Assembly (NCBI RefSeq): GCF_000165425.1
Contig: NW_001798967.1
Location: 283,657 to 347,656 of the forward strand
Source: Paramecium tetraurelia
Lineage: Eukaryota; Ciliophora; Oligohymenophorea; Peniculida; Parameciidae
DNA length: 64,000 nucleotides
Direction: 5' to 3'
Shown here: positions 1 through 12,397 of the stretch, one piece after another
Position numbering within the stretch: position 1 is the first letter of the stretch
Layout: each line of letters opens with the position of its first letter
The notes under the pieces: generated by a model
The model's database searches: none
What the model saw: the letters and a program-made list of their open reading frames with translations, nothing else
What the model was told of the DNA's origin: nothing
Program-made: the position numbers and the translations under genes

Positions 1-716
1 ACTTTCAGTGTATTCATTTTGATTTTATATCTGCACCTAGGACATGGTCAGAAGTGCTGTTTCCTTAGCTAAATCACTGTTCTGATCCTTTAGATCTTCT
101 AATTCATTTTGTCTCCTTGCATAATATATCAAAACAGGGGATATGGCTATAAAAAAAAGGATTTAAAATGATAATAATGGCAGTAACGGTAGAAAGTTTG
201 CTAAATCACTTCCTAAGCACAAACTAACCGGAATAGCTAAAGTATATATAATAGCTATATCATAATTAATAACGGGTCGTTCTTGTACGTCGGGATGACT
301 ATTTTTATAATCTGCCATCTTTACTTTTAGAGGAATATGAACACCATATTCACGATTTGTGCACTGATCATGAGACAGGCGGTAATATCTCCTGAGATAC
401 TAGCATCGAAATTCAGAATAGTTTAGAGGAATGGACGTTTTACAATCCCTCCTTTTAGGAATATAATTTATAAAGATGTACCTCCCAGAGCTCCCAAACT
501 TGCTATTCCGATTACAGGGACAATCAACATGTAGACAAAAACAGTCACAAAGTTTGGTTCTAAAATTTTGATACGGCAACACCCTGTTGTCTCTATGAAT
601 TTATCATTTAGAACAGTTAGGCATTTGTTGTATTGACCACAACCATTTACAGTGCATCCCAAGCCTCCATTGAACAAATTAAACTTTGGATCTGAACAAG
701 ACAGTGGCCTACTCAT
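1..716 (-). CDS. TauE/SafE-family membrane transporter, C-terminus beyond window
   Basis: Member of the sulfite exporter TauE/SafE family of multi-pass membrane proteins; the substrate in ciliates is unknown. The protein starts at the ATG at 716 with a cysteine-rich stretch (about residues 7-50), then a hydrophobic segment and GALGGTSLQ, followed by RPFLQTILNFDASIS. A 26-bp intron (GTAAAG...TAG, near 317-342) must be removed to join FLQ to NHPDVQERPVINYDIA, the HP...RP..DYD pattern I associate with this family. Two more membrane segments follow, then a charged tail that runs off the window. TAA and TAG are read as Gln. An upstream signal-peptide exon is possible because the cysteine-rich part should lie outside the membrane. 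Family call fairly sure; start less so. Confidence 0.75.
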
Positions 717-1344
717 TGCAAATAATTAAATTATAGAATCAAGTGAAAACCTTATATATTTACTTTTAATTCAATTAAAGTTTACGTTTGTAGCAATCAA
801 TATAAAATATTATAAAGTTTGATTCAATTTTATAATCAATATTCTAAAAATCAAAACCTTTGTTTTTTTTATATAATTGTATAGACACTACTAATTTAGC
901 TAATGACAATAGATTCAATAGATTGATTGGATTATCAATTATTTTTTTAAGTATTGATTAGAGAAAATGAACTGAGATACATAATACATTATAAATAATA
1001 TAATCAAATAAAAAAATAATTTAATAATTATAAGAGATCCTTATTTGTTTATTTTTTAAGAATTAAGTATATTACTTATTACTCTTACCTAAAATATTCC
1101 ATCTCCGATCAATAATTTAACTTTATGTTCATTTTGTTCTATTTTATTATTAGGTTTTTTATTAAATCATAAGGGTTATGACACATCTTTTCAGGGTTAT
1201 TTAAGTTCTAAAGATTTGTCAATTTTAGTTAATCTATGAAAGTAGTATCAAAAAATAGTTCGTTTTTTTACTTAAACTTAAATCTATTTTCTGTTTAAAA
1301 AATAAAAATACTTGTACTAAACATACAAACTTTAAATAATACTC
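717..1344. other. Divergent intergenic region
   Basis: About 630 bp of AT-rich DNA between two genes transcribed away from each other (TauE-like to the left, MFS transporter to the right). It must hold both promoters. No open frame with coding character, repeat or RNA gene was recognised in it. Confidence 0.6.
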
Positions 1345-2767
1345 ATGATAGTCCCTGAAGGAATTCCTCGATATAGAGTCTTCAAAAGTAGGTGGTTAGT
1401 ACTGTTTGCCTTCTGCTTTTTTACGTAAAATAATTTCATAATAATAGATTTACAAATGCTTTTGGATTTGTTCAATACTCTCCCATTTTAACTCTTGCAT
1501 CTGAATATTATGGAGTTTAGGATGAAGATATAGTTTGGTTTAGCAATTGTTACTATCTCTCGTACTTTGCAGTATGTCCTTTTACAATAAAACCTCTAGA
1601 AAAGAGATTAGACTTATCATTAATCTTCGCCTCTTTGATAACAATGATAGGTACAAATTATATAAAAACAAGATAGGCTAATGGATGATATATATTTGTA
1701 AATAGTAGTACTCAGTTGCTCTGATTGGATTTATATTGATTGGTCTGGGTTAAACATTTACTTTAGCAGCACCTGCATGTAATAAATCTATAGTAAGTAC
1801 TAGTTATCTCTGACCGTTGGTTTCCCATTGAAGAACGTACTTTATCAACGAGTTTGGGGAGCTTCTTTAACTTAGTTGGATTAAATTTCTCAATTGTTTA
1901 TGCTTCAGTTTCATTTAAAAGTACTTATGATTATGACGGAATAAAAAATAAGATTGAATAAATGAACCTTTTATTTTCCATTTTAGCCACATGCTCATTG
2001 ATTTTTTGTGTTTTGATGTTAAGAAATAAACCTTAATTTCCACCATCGAAGTCAGCGGTATCAGTATTTGTAATGAAAAGATATTTGACAAAATGTAAAT
2101 TATCCCATCCTTCAAGTCAGCTTTTAGTAGTTTTGAATCAACAATGGATTTATTGGCCTTCTCAATTTTTATCGGTGTATCTTGGGCATATATGGTTGTG
2201 ATAGCTATCCTATTGGTTCCTTTCAACTACACAATTGAGCAAATCGGTTATGTGAGTATAGTCTATGCGGCAACAGGAACGATTGGAGGGACAGTTGCTA
2301 GCATTTACATGGACCATTAAGCCAAGAATCATCAATAACCTAACTACGATTATTTGATTAAAACTTTCCTTACAATCGGAGTCTTCGGAATATTGATAAA
2401 ATCCCTAATCATTAACTATGTTAGTGATATTGTTATAGTGATACTATCAGGAATCATAGGATTGGGGCTGAATTCCTTTCTTCCCTTAGCCTTACAGTGC
2501 TATATAGAAAAACTATTTCCATCATTTGAATTGGTTCTCACAACCATCATAATGCAAATGTCAAATGTATATTGTTAATACTCATTATTTGTTTAGCTCC
2601 TAGGGTTCGTTTTGAATTACATTCTAATCTTAGACGTATTCCTAGATGTAGGATTGTATGTGATTTTGATCGGATTGAGTCCCTTTTACATTTACTTGAT
2701 CTTCTTTTACAAGACTAAATTTAAGAGATTGTAAATAGAATAGGAACTTGAGCTGCATACAATGTGA
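1345..2767 (+). CDS. Major facilitator superfamily transporter, FLVCR-like
   Basis: Predicted 12-helix membrane transporter of the MFS, closest by memory to the FLVCR/choline-heme transporter group. After removal of a 23-bp intron at 1425-1447 the N-terminus reads MIVPEGIPRYRVFKSRW followed by helix 1 and NAFGFVQYSPILT. Other small introns are needed near 1646 and 1789 and a GTATC...AAAG one near 2059. Conserved features include DRWFPIEERTLSTSLGSFFN, the loop after helix 4 typical of FLVCR-like carriers, and KPQFPPSKSA before the second half. The C-terminal half (from about 2130) is one open frame rich in Ile/Leu/Val helices ending at TGA 2765-2767. Substrate cannot be told from sequence. Confidence 0.72.
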
Positions 2768-2815
2768 TTTTGAAAACTATTAATCATAGATTGAAATTAA
2801 TATAATTATAAATTA

Positions 2816-5800
2816 ATGGCTGAAGATTAAGATATATGGGAATGTCTCTTTGACTATTTAAATCAGGCACAAGACAAAGCTCAAAATGATGATTCTGAAA
2901 TAGTTTCCTATTCTAAAGGAATACCTAATGTTGCAATCGATCCATTATCTATTGGAGAATAATACCCCAGAGTAGAGATTGCAACGAGAATGCTTGATGG
3001 AATGTATATTATCAATGATATCAGTTAGAATTCCATCGTCCTATAAAATGTAGTCTTAGAAAATGGTCAAATTTCAAGAATTTAGAGATGAATTAATAGA
3101 CGAGATAGATGAATTTTATTAAGAAGATCAACTTGAAGACATAAGACAAATATATCTCTAATCCAATCTAAAGCAAAGGGATTACGAATTCACCAATATA
3201 TTACCATTTATGCAAGATGAATTAGCATTAAATCCGGGAATTGAGACAGTGCTTTATACCAATCATGATATGTTTAGTGGCGAAATTGAAAGTGTAAGTT
3301 CTGCTTATCTCCACACTGATTTGAAATCCTTTAGCACCACCAATATCATCAATAGAGGTCAACTAATAAAGGATAAGAGGGGTCCAGAAAAGGTAGAACT
3401 TGGAGATAAATTACTTTCATTAGAGAAATTAGAGTAATAGATCCAAGGCTAGGCAGATACTATTTTTGCTTAAAGTCAATAAATACAATAGGAAAGAGAT
3501 ATTAGAAGACAGGAGAGAGTAGTTGAATATTAATAAAGAATTGAATATATAGATGACAAATTCGTTAAGGATTAGATGCAATCTATTTTACACACCTTCC
3601 CTAGTCAAAGCGATCCTAAATTCAATACAGTTTGGTCTCTCTTTATCGATGAATAAAAAGAAGAATAATAGCCCATCTAATAATAAAAACCATAGCAAAT
3701 TGAGACTCTTGAAGATTTAGAGTTCCAAGAAAATGCTATTGTTTCAGAATCTGATATACAAATGTTGTCTACACTCACTGAACTCTAACGACAAGCCAGA
3801 GAAACTGCTAAAATCAATAATATCGCTAATGATGCTGATGATGAAGAAATCAAGGAGGAATAGAACACTATTGTTAAAGCTAAATAGGTTGTGGATTTCA
3901 ATTAGATTGATAATGAACCCACATTTATAGACTAGATGTATTATGCTGAAAAGGCAGAACCAGAAATTTAAGAATAGGATCCTGAAATTAGAAAATAGAT
4001 ACAGGATGCCTTATAAGTTAAATCAAAATTCAGAATCATTAAAGTTTAAGACGTCATTAATAATTCCAGCAAATTAATTGAAGATCGGGATTATAAATTT
4101 GCTGTTGAGGATGAAACAGACATGTCCAATTTTTATGATCAATTGCCAAAAGCCAAAATGGCTAAACAGTTCTAATTTGAATTAGATGATTTTTAAAAGA
4201 GATCCATATTGCATCTTGAAAAAAAAGAGTCCGTTTTTGTTTGTGCTCACACTTCTGCTGGTAAGACTGTCATTGCTGAGTATGCAATTGCATTAGCATT
4301 TAAACATAATAGAAGAGCATTATATACATCACCAATTAAGGCTTTAAGTAATCAGAAATTTAGAGAATTCGACCAGAAGTTTGGTAATACAGGAGTAGTT
4401 ACAGGAGATGTTTCAATTAATCCAGGAGTATAATTGTTATTAGATATTAGGCACCGTGTTTGATTTTAACAACAGAAATATTAAGAAATATGTTATATAG
4501 AGGGGCAGAATTGATTCGTGATATAGAGTGGGTCATTTTTGATGAAGTCCATTACGTAAACGATTAGGAAAGAGGTATGGTATGGGAAGAAACAATTATC
4601 ATGTTACCACAACATATAGGAATTATCATGTTGTCTGCAACAGTTCCAAATTATATGGATTTTGCTAATTGGGTTGGAAGAACAAGGAAGTAAAAAGTGT
4701 TCGTGATGAAAACCTTCACCAGACCTGTTCCTTTAGAACACCATATATTTCTCTTTGACAAATTTCATACCATTAAAGAAAGAGATGGAGACTTTCTGGC
4801 TTAAGAATACAATGGTCTAAAAGTAATTGATTGATTAAACATTAATAGAAAAAAATAAAGGAAATCGAAGATGAAAAGAAAGGATTGAAGGAACGAATTA
4901 AGAAAAATATGGATGAAAAGAAGGATGATGAACTTTATAAGAATACCAATAAGTCAATGAGATAAAAGTTAACTCAAAAATAGATCAAATCCAAATTTAT
5001 CCAAAATATATCAGCTGCCAATATGAAATAAAAGGATGAGAAGAGAGCTATGACTTAGTTGATTAGATTGTGTGAGAAAAAGGATTTGTTGCCTTGTGTC
5101 ATCTTCGTGTTCTCAAGAAAAAAAATAAATGAATTGGCTGAATCTATTACTAAATAAAATAGCTTAAAATTGATTGATCATAAAACTGAGGCTCGCATTA
5201 TTGGATTTTTTGATTAGGCTTTGCTTAAATTGAAATCTTAAGATAGATAATCACCACAATTAATCAGATTGAGAGAACTATTAAGATTTGGCATTGCAAT
5301 ACATCATGGACATCTCTTGCCTATTGCCAAAGAAATAGTTGAAATTCTATTCTCAGAAGGACTAATCAAAGTGTTGTTTGCTACAGAAACCTTTGCTATG
5401 GGTATTAATATGCCCACCAAGACTGTTATTTTCCATTCCGTTGAGAAGTTTGATGGATCCAATACCAAAAGAATGTTGCATTCTAGTGAGTACACTTAAA
5501 TGAGTGGCAGAGCTGGAAGAAGAGGAATCGATGAAAAAGGAAATGTGATCATTTACATCAAAGATGCATAGAACTTACCTGATGAATTAAGAATGAAGCA
5601 AATGGTTGACTCCAAAGGATTATAATTAGATAGTAAGTTCAAAATCACTTATAGCATTATTCTAAATCTATTGACTAGTAAAGACATCGATGCAACTGAA
5701 ATGATGAAGAGATCCTTTCATGAAAATTATAGATTTGTATAATTGCCAAAATAGATGCTGAGTTTAGAAAGATTAAAAAAGGAATATATCAATACTTCTC

Positions 5801-7425
5801 TGATTTAATGTCCTTATCAAAAAGGATTGAGATCAGGAGTATCCAAGTCATTGATTGAAGAATATGTGGAAATCTAAAAGAATTATCGATTCTCTTAGAT
5901 TGGCTTCATTGAATAAGCCATTACTTAGAGTAAAACCAATATCACTTTCCCCAGATTTGTTTTATTTTCTGATCATTTTGGTGAAATAAACTTGGGAGTT
6001 GCTCTCTCTTAAGACTACTTAAACGATGACATCTATGATTAAAACTACGTTCTCAGACCTTCAGAGATAAGTACATTATCAATTATATAATAGCATAATT
6101 TAATTTTAGTATTTTAACAATCCATTCTGGAAATGAAGATGAGAAACAGCAAAGGAGGTATAAGAAAATTTACTTACAATATTAAACATAATTCTTAGAA
6201 AAAAAGAAAGAAAAGCAAAGAAACAATTAACTGAAATCTAATAGGGAATTTTATTATATCATTAATAATGTAACCGAAGAGAGCATTATAGACTTTTTGG
6301 ATGATCAAATTAAGACCTCGAACAAAACTAACTTTTTAAATATTGAAGTCTATTATGAAGATTATGCCACTTAATTGTTGGAAAAACAATAACAATTTTA
6401 AGACATGAAGCAGATGTTACAATACATATATACTCCTTAATAATAAAACAATAATAAAAAACGATAGGCTGTGCTTACTAAATTTAAATATAAATTCAAA
6501 TCTAATAAACAATAAAATGATGAGGAAAATATTGAATAGTTCAAATTCAGAGAAGAATAATTGAATGAATTGATTAATCAATAATGTCAATTTTGTGACT
6601 TAAAAGATAAACATTTATAACAATTGCAACTCAAAGAGAAATTGAAGAATGATATGCTTGACATCAAAAAAAAGATTTAAGGAAATGATAATTAAAGTTA
6701 AAGTGATTTCAATAATAAATTGAATGCCTTAAAATTATTAGGCTATGTAGACTAAGCAGGATTACCTCTAATTAAAGCTAGAATTGCTCGAGAATTGATG
6801 GATTAGAGTTCCATTTACATTTGTGAAGTGCTTGTAGATAATATCATGGAAACTCTAAAACCTAGTGAAATAGCTGCATTGATGGCAGCCTTTGTCTGTC
6901 AAGATAGAAGAAAATTCGATGAGGAATTCGATGAAAGTAACATTGAAGTTATGCTCCATAAAAAATTTGATGAGATTTCCCTTGAATTAAGTGGAGCTAT
7001 TATAGCTACATATGTCTTGATCAAAAAGACCATTGAAGAAGAAAGTACATTATTAAATTGTAATATTTAGTGAAAATGGACGCAGTGGATTCAAAAGACT
7101 CAACCGAACATATAAAAAACGTTCTCAATTTTAATTTAACTCAAGTGTAAGTGTCAAACCCTATATTTTTAGTATCTATTTGTGGGCTTAGGGTTAATCA
7201 TTTGTAGATGTTTGCTTATAAACTGATATAGAGGAGGGTTCCATTGTTAGAACAATCTAGAGATTAGAGAATATGCTTAGAGGTGTAATTAATGCATTTA
7301 GAGTTATGGGAAATTTGAAAATGGTAGATAAGGTTGAAAAAGCTTGTTTATTAATTAAAAAAGATATCGTCTTTGCTGAAAGTCTATACTTTGACTCAAA
7401 TGCAAAAATTAAAGAGAAAAATTGA
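2816..7425 (+). CDS. SKI2: Ski2-type RNA helicase of the cytoplasmic exosome
   Basis: DExH-box RNA helicase that, in the Ski complex, threads mRNA into the cytoplasmic exosome for 3'-5' decay. Seen: motif I HTSAGKT, motif II DEVHYVN, motif [18 protein letters not shown], motif [11 protein letters not shown], followed by a long arch-like region and a C-terminal DSHCT domain ([26 protein letters not shown]). [20 protein letters not shown] and RPVPLEHH point to Ski2 rather than nuclear Mtr4. Six small introns restore one frame: 3004-3028, 4428-4450, 4823-4848, about 6158-6198 (41 bp, unusually long), 7045-7070 and 7147-7172. The last two matter because the in-frame TGA at 7071 would otherwise look like the end and the DSHCT tail like a separate gene. 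About 1,480 residues, a little longer than yeast Ski2. Confidence 0.9.
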
Positions 7426-7460
7426 GACATATTAAATAAATAGTATTTTTAAATCCATCA

Positions 7461-8562
7461 TCATTTTGTCATGGAAGTGCTAGTAAATGAATAGGATGAC
7501 TGAATTCCTTATCCTTTTACTTGGTTCAGATTTATAGCTATAATCTTAATGAAATCTTACAGTTATACTTTGCTGGTTTATGAAACAAATAGTTAAAGTC
7601 TTTCCCAGCAGATTTTTAATGAATATCCTTTCTCTCCTCATCTCTTCGATTAAGAGCTTTTATTAAAATGATAGATACGTATTTTAAGCAAAGCCGCTAA
7701 TTAATTGGCATTAAATAATTGGACTTGAGGTATATACGGTTTGTGGTAGTAACTTTTTGAGCTACTTATAAGCAGAGCTGCCTATTATTAGGATAATGGG
7801 GTTTCACATTATTTAATTGGAGAACCATTACTATCAGTTTGCTTTTTTTTTTGTTATGTATGGGAATTATTCATAATTTCTTTGCCTAATTCAATTGTTG
7901 TCTTAGATCTTTTATTCTAAATTTAAATAGGGGGATCATAGCCATTTAATTATTTCTCTTAGATCAATAATGATAATAAATGTTAAACCTTTTTAATTTG
8001 ACTATCATAACTTTACAATTCTTATCTTATCTCCATATTGTCCTTCTTATAATTTTCATTATCAGATTTTAATTGCTGTAATTCCTCTTTTGTTTAATTG
8101 TATGTGTCTAAATTTTCATAATAAATTACTTTGAATTTCTTGGATTTCCTTTTCTTAACAATTTACTTTTAGATCTAATTCTTTTAGTTTCTCTTTAACA
8201 ATTCTCAAATTCTCATGAATCTCTTCTTCTCCTGAATGATTCCCTATGCGTGAATCGACTTACTAAATTGATATTTTGTATTATTATGATTCTAGCTGTT
8301 AAGAGGTCAAAAATGATCCAAACTAACTCTTCTTATTGATTTGGTTAGAAGACTCTGAGATATTATTATTTTTACATGAATTCTAGATGAGCTTACTATT
8401 TACAACAGACTTTTCATTATTCTCTTCCTCTGTTAACATTGGGTTTTATGAACATTCGAAATCGCACTCTGATTCTTCTAAACGTATCAATTATTCTTAT
8501 TCAAAATTCGAGACATGACTATTGCTTAGAGGATTGTTAATTTGAGAATCTGAATCGTTCAT
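7461..8562 (-). CDS. Coiled-coil protein, unknown function
   Basis: Start ATG at 8562 (MNDSDSQINNPLSNS). Asn/Ser/Glu-rich N-terminus, then a heptad-like region (ENLRIVKEKLKELDLKV, EKEIQEIQS) predicted to form a coiled coil, then a Lys/Gln-rich tail ending SYSFTSTSMTK. Three small introns are inferred from frame changes: a 22-bp GTAATT...TAG in the coiled coil, a 22-bp GTATCT...AAAG and a 23-bp GTAAGA...TAG near the end. No family recognised. It converges tail-to-tail with the Ski2 gene, only 35 bp between stops. The 3' exon structure is the least certain part; an alternative frame also stays open there. Confidence 0.55.
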
Positions 8563-8943
8563 AATATACTATAATTATTTATTGAAACAAAAATAGTAAT
8601 AGTCAACATCTTAATCACAAATAATTTGATTTCATTTGAGAATTATCTATAATACTAATCTCACTAATACCTACTAGAAATTTTATGAAAACTATATACT
8701 CATTTAAATATTGATTTGAATGTTATATTAGTTGGATATAAAATAATTATTTTTAAGCGATCAGAATAATTATTGATTGAAAATTATGTACATAAAATAA
8801 TTACCTCAAAATTAATTAGGAGATACATGCTAGGTAATATAATAACCAACTTTAGGATATTTTTCACCCAAGTATGTTCTAGCGAAGAAAATTTCAATTA
8901 ATTATACTAAATTAAATAGGCAGATATAAACATAATAAATAAT

Positions 8944-9246
8944 TCAGCCTGAAGTTTCTTATATTCTCAATTCCAAGTAGAGCCAATCATCAATATCCTT
9001 CTCTTATTAATAAAGTTTTTATATCGTTTATGAAAATGAATTTGTAATTAATTTATTTCCACCATAAAACAAAAAAAGTGATTCTTTTTTTCCAATATAT
9101 TGTGAGAATCGTTGATTAAATTTATCGAATATTTATTAGACTGATATTTGTTCATGTACTAAAATTTTTTTAATTTACAAATCTGCTTTAGGTATTTATT
9201 TTTTTTCAGCATCCTGTATATATATTTCAAGAATTATAGGTATCAT
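8944..9246 (-). CDS. Small ubiquitin-fold-like protein, with a possible extension after TGA
   Basis: A single open frame of 100 codons starting MIPIILEIYIQDAEKKQ. The spacing of hydrophobic residues, KESLFLFYGGNKLITNSFS and DDWLYLELRIQETSG resembles a ubiquitin-like beta-grasp fold (Atg12/Ubl style), and the last residue before TGA is Gly; this is inference from pattern only. Directly after the TGA (8944-8946) the same frame stays open for about 46 codons and encodes a strongly hydrophobic segment (IIYYVYICLFNLVQ) then ARTYLGEKYPKVGYY, ending near 8803. If TGA were read through, the product would be a membrane-anchored Ubl protein. No intron borders are visible that would remove the TGA. Otherwise the stretch 8563-8943 holds nothing recognised. 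Confidence 0.45.
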
Positions 9247-9956
9247 TTTTTCATACCTTTCAATTAGACGAAAGGATTGTTCCTATCTTTATTTGAATGA
9301 ATTTTAAGTTTTAAATTAGAATTTCATTTAAATTAACTATTATTCTTTATTATTTTTTTAAATTGAAATGAATTTTAATAATAGAATTATATATCAGAAA
9401 ATACCATAATAATATTAAAAATTATATTCATATCAACATTTAATTACTCAAACAACTTCATTTTTATATCTAGGATAATCATTTCTAATAAATTGATAAA
9501 TTATTCCTAGCCTGAAATTAGGACCTATACATAAGTTCAAAGATATTGTTAGCTATTTTTTGGCTCTAAAAGTGTTAATATTATTTTAAAGAATTGACTA
9601 AATAAGTAAACTTAATTTTTCTGTCCTTCGAAAAGCATTTTGACTATGCCATATGAATATTAAAATAATGGAATTTATTTATACCAACATAGTTTTAAAA
9701 TCAAGTTAGCGCTTTGATTATATTAGATTTATCTTTTTATTTTATTTTACATTACAAATCATGATTTAAAGAAAGAGTTATAAGAATAATATATTTGAGC
9801 TAATTTCATAATAATTTCAAGATTTTAAGATTATCCAATCTAATATTATCACCTAAAAGTGAGATTTACACTTTTTTTTTACAACATATGACAAAAATAA
9901 ACTTGACCGATTTTTAATCGTGTCTTATTATTATTAATATATTTTATAATAAAGGG
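9247..9956. other. Intergenic, AT-rich
   Basis: About 700 bp between a minus-strand gene start (9246) and a minus-strand gene end (9957). Very AT-rich with runs of T; no sustained frame with coding character, RNA gene or repeat seen. It should contain the promoter of the ubiquitin-like gene near its left end. Confidence 0.5.
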
Positions 9957-11634
9957 TCAAATTCTTCCTTTTTATTTTAAAAGAGGCAATTTAGGCTAGC
10001 TTTCAGATTTATGTTTTAATTTATATATCGTTGAATTTGGTAAAGGAATTTCTTTGTCTTCAGTATATCCCCATTTTGGACTCTATAACTTTGTGTCAAA
10101 TTCATTCAAAGCTTTGTGTAGCTTGCTCGCTTTAAGGTTTTAAGGTTTTTTCACATCATCAACTAAAAGATAAGCCAAATAATACAATTCTTATAAGCAT
10201 TAATCCTATCAAATTAGGATTTTAACTTCTTGGGACTAGTCTTCTCTTTTTCTTTAGTATGTTTTTTGGACTATTTCTTGCTTTCATAGATGCTTTTTGC
10301 ATTAGCAGATTCTGCTGAAGATGAACGATAAGACTTTTTGATATCTTCATCTTCCATCATCCATTTGAAATGTTATTCATTTGATATTTTGATATTCCGA
10401 TCTCCTTCACGATTAATAGCATCATATATTTTCTATTCATATGTGTCCATTTCCTCAACCACTCCATCTTCTCCATCATCATACTACTTTTTATTTTTTT
10501 ATTATAAACCATCCACCATTGTTTGATAGTCCCTCTTACTCATTCTATCAAGAATCTTGTACTCTCCTCCTTCTTTCACATACCCATTGTCAAAAATGAT
10601 ATTCGTACCTTGTTTAGACTAGTATAACTATTCATAAAACCTTCATGGCTTCAATTAAAGGAGGTTATTTAGGATATTCAACAGCTGCAGCCTTTTCTAA
10701 TTTTCTATTTTCGTCATCTCCTTTTGCAAATGCTTCCTTAACTGGTTTGATTTCAGGTTGTGAGTTCACTTCCCTCATGACTTTCTAAGGTTGATTAGTT
10801 TTCGTCTCTGGTTAGAGAATTTCATTAATCTGTAAGTCTATGGGCCTATTATATATTGAAGGTTTGTACTTTGTTGTAAGAAACACCACTTAACCATCAT
10901 AATCATAAGTGTACTACTTATTTTTTAATTATTTCAACTGTTCCTTCTTTTTCTCATCTTATTCAATTTGCTCTTCTTTTATTTTACGCATTCTTTCGTT
11001 TTCTTTCTACTTGTCCAATTCTTAATATTCTCTCTATTCACGAAGTCTTTCTATAATGGCATCAGGAGTTGGAGGCTTTTTAGTCTCTGGCATCTTAATT
11101 AGGTTAGGCTTGTATTCTTCTTGAATAGTGGATTAGAGAGTTGTCATCTATTGTGAAGAACCACCCAATTTATTTATAAGTTTCATTTTGCTTACAGAAT
11201 TTTAGAACTTCGCAATTGAATTTCTGGAGAACCTGGATGAAGATTGACTTCTTTGGGATCTAGCATCATCAAGTGTGTCTTATCCTGTTGATGGTGGTTA
11301 TGGTTTCACAATCTTTACCCCCTTGGCAGTCATATTATCGATTGTTTTAAAATGCTACAACATTTTATATAATTAAGTACAGGCTCGTCCTCATCGATCC
11401 ATTTATTCAAAATAGCATATTTAGATTCACCATGATCAAATGGCTTTTATTGTTATTTATTTTACATACTAAGAATTCCTATTATACAACTCCACACTGC
11501 CAATTCGCTATCACTTCACAATTATATCCAGGTTCTTTCTCACATAAGTAATGCTCATAAAGATTTTATCCGCATTTTATTATTAAATAATCGACAGTTG
11601 GATTTACAATCTCTACAGTCTCAAAATTTTACAT
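9957..11634 (-). CDS. Coiled-coil protein, possibly ciliary or cytoskeletal
   Basis: Starts at ATG 11634 (MQNFETVEIVNPTVDY). Order: a Cys-containing N-terminal part (EHYLCEKEPGYNCEV), a Ser/Arg-rich linker, a charged coiled coil (IIERLREQREYQELDKQ, then KIKEEQIEQDEKKKEQL), the segment YTYDYDGQVVF, a Pro-rich part, and a basic Ser-rich tail. Introns at 11444-11469 (ending AAAG) and 11355-11380 join what otherwise look like two overlapping genes (an ATGA overlap), so I read one gene; two more small introns lie in the 3' half. About 510 residues. YTYDYDGQV-type motifs occur in basal-body/axoneme-associated coiled-coil proteins, but the family is not recognised with confidence. Confidence 0.55.
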
Positions 11635-12397
11635 TAAATTTGTTAAAGTATTAAATATATTAAATAATAATTATATAAATTCTATACTTTTCATTTCTTT
11701 TCTTATGATTCCTATTTTGTATTGGACTATTGCCTCTACAAAGGGTACTATTGCAAAATACTGGTTATTTATAAATTTGCATAAGTTATATATCTAATAA
11801 TCAAGATTTATTAATTACATATTAAATGAAGATAAGGTGAAATATACATATCACAAATATTAAGATAAAGTTACACACACACTATTATATTAATCATAAT
11901 ATTGATTCCCTATATTTTGAAAATTTAATTAAAAATTTCTTATGATTTAGAATTTTCTATTGCTCAGATATTATTTATTAAGAAATTCAGAAAAATGAAA
12001 TTAAATAATTCCAGTTGACATCCGCTTTCTTTACTGAGATTCAACAATTTGAATCTTAATTTTATCGAATTTAATCAGTCTAGTTGAGTGATTCCCAATT
12101 CTTGTTTTGATAATTTAGTTTTTTAATAGGATATTATAAATATTTAGAATTAGGTATCAATTTATAAAAATGAATAATGTAATTTTTTATTGGAGAATTA
12201 TTTTATCAAAAAATCAATTAGATATTTTGAGATTATTATAATATATTCTCCTATAAATGGTGATATAATTGATTATATTAAGTTTTATGTTTAGTTACTA
12301 ATTTTAATTATTAAGTAATGATAATCTAAGTATATAAAGATTTAGTAGCAACTAAATATTTGATTAATTTTATTTCAAATCTCAAATTGATATTGGA
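11635..12397. other. Divergent intergenic region
   Basis: About 760 bp of AT-rich DNA between two divergently transcribed genes, expected to hold both promoters. Nothing else recognised. Confidence 0.5.

Noticed and set aside
7077-7425. Separate small gene starting at the ATG after TGA 7071
   Set aside because: Its product is the end of the DSHCT domain of Ski2, and a 26-bp intron at 7045-7070 removes the apparent stop.
11331-11634. Separate 90-residue gene overlapping the next gene by ATGA
   Set aside because: A 26-bp intron (11355-11380) joins both frames into one protein; an ATGA overlap would be bacterial, not ciliate.
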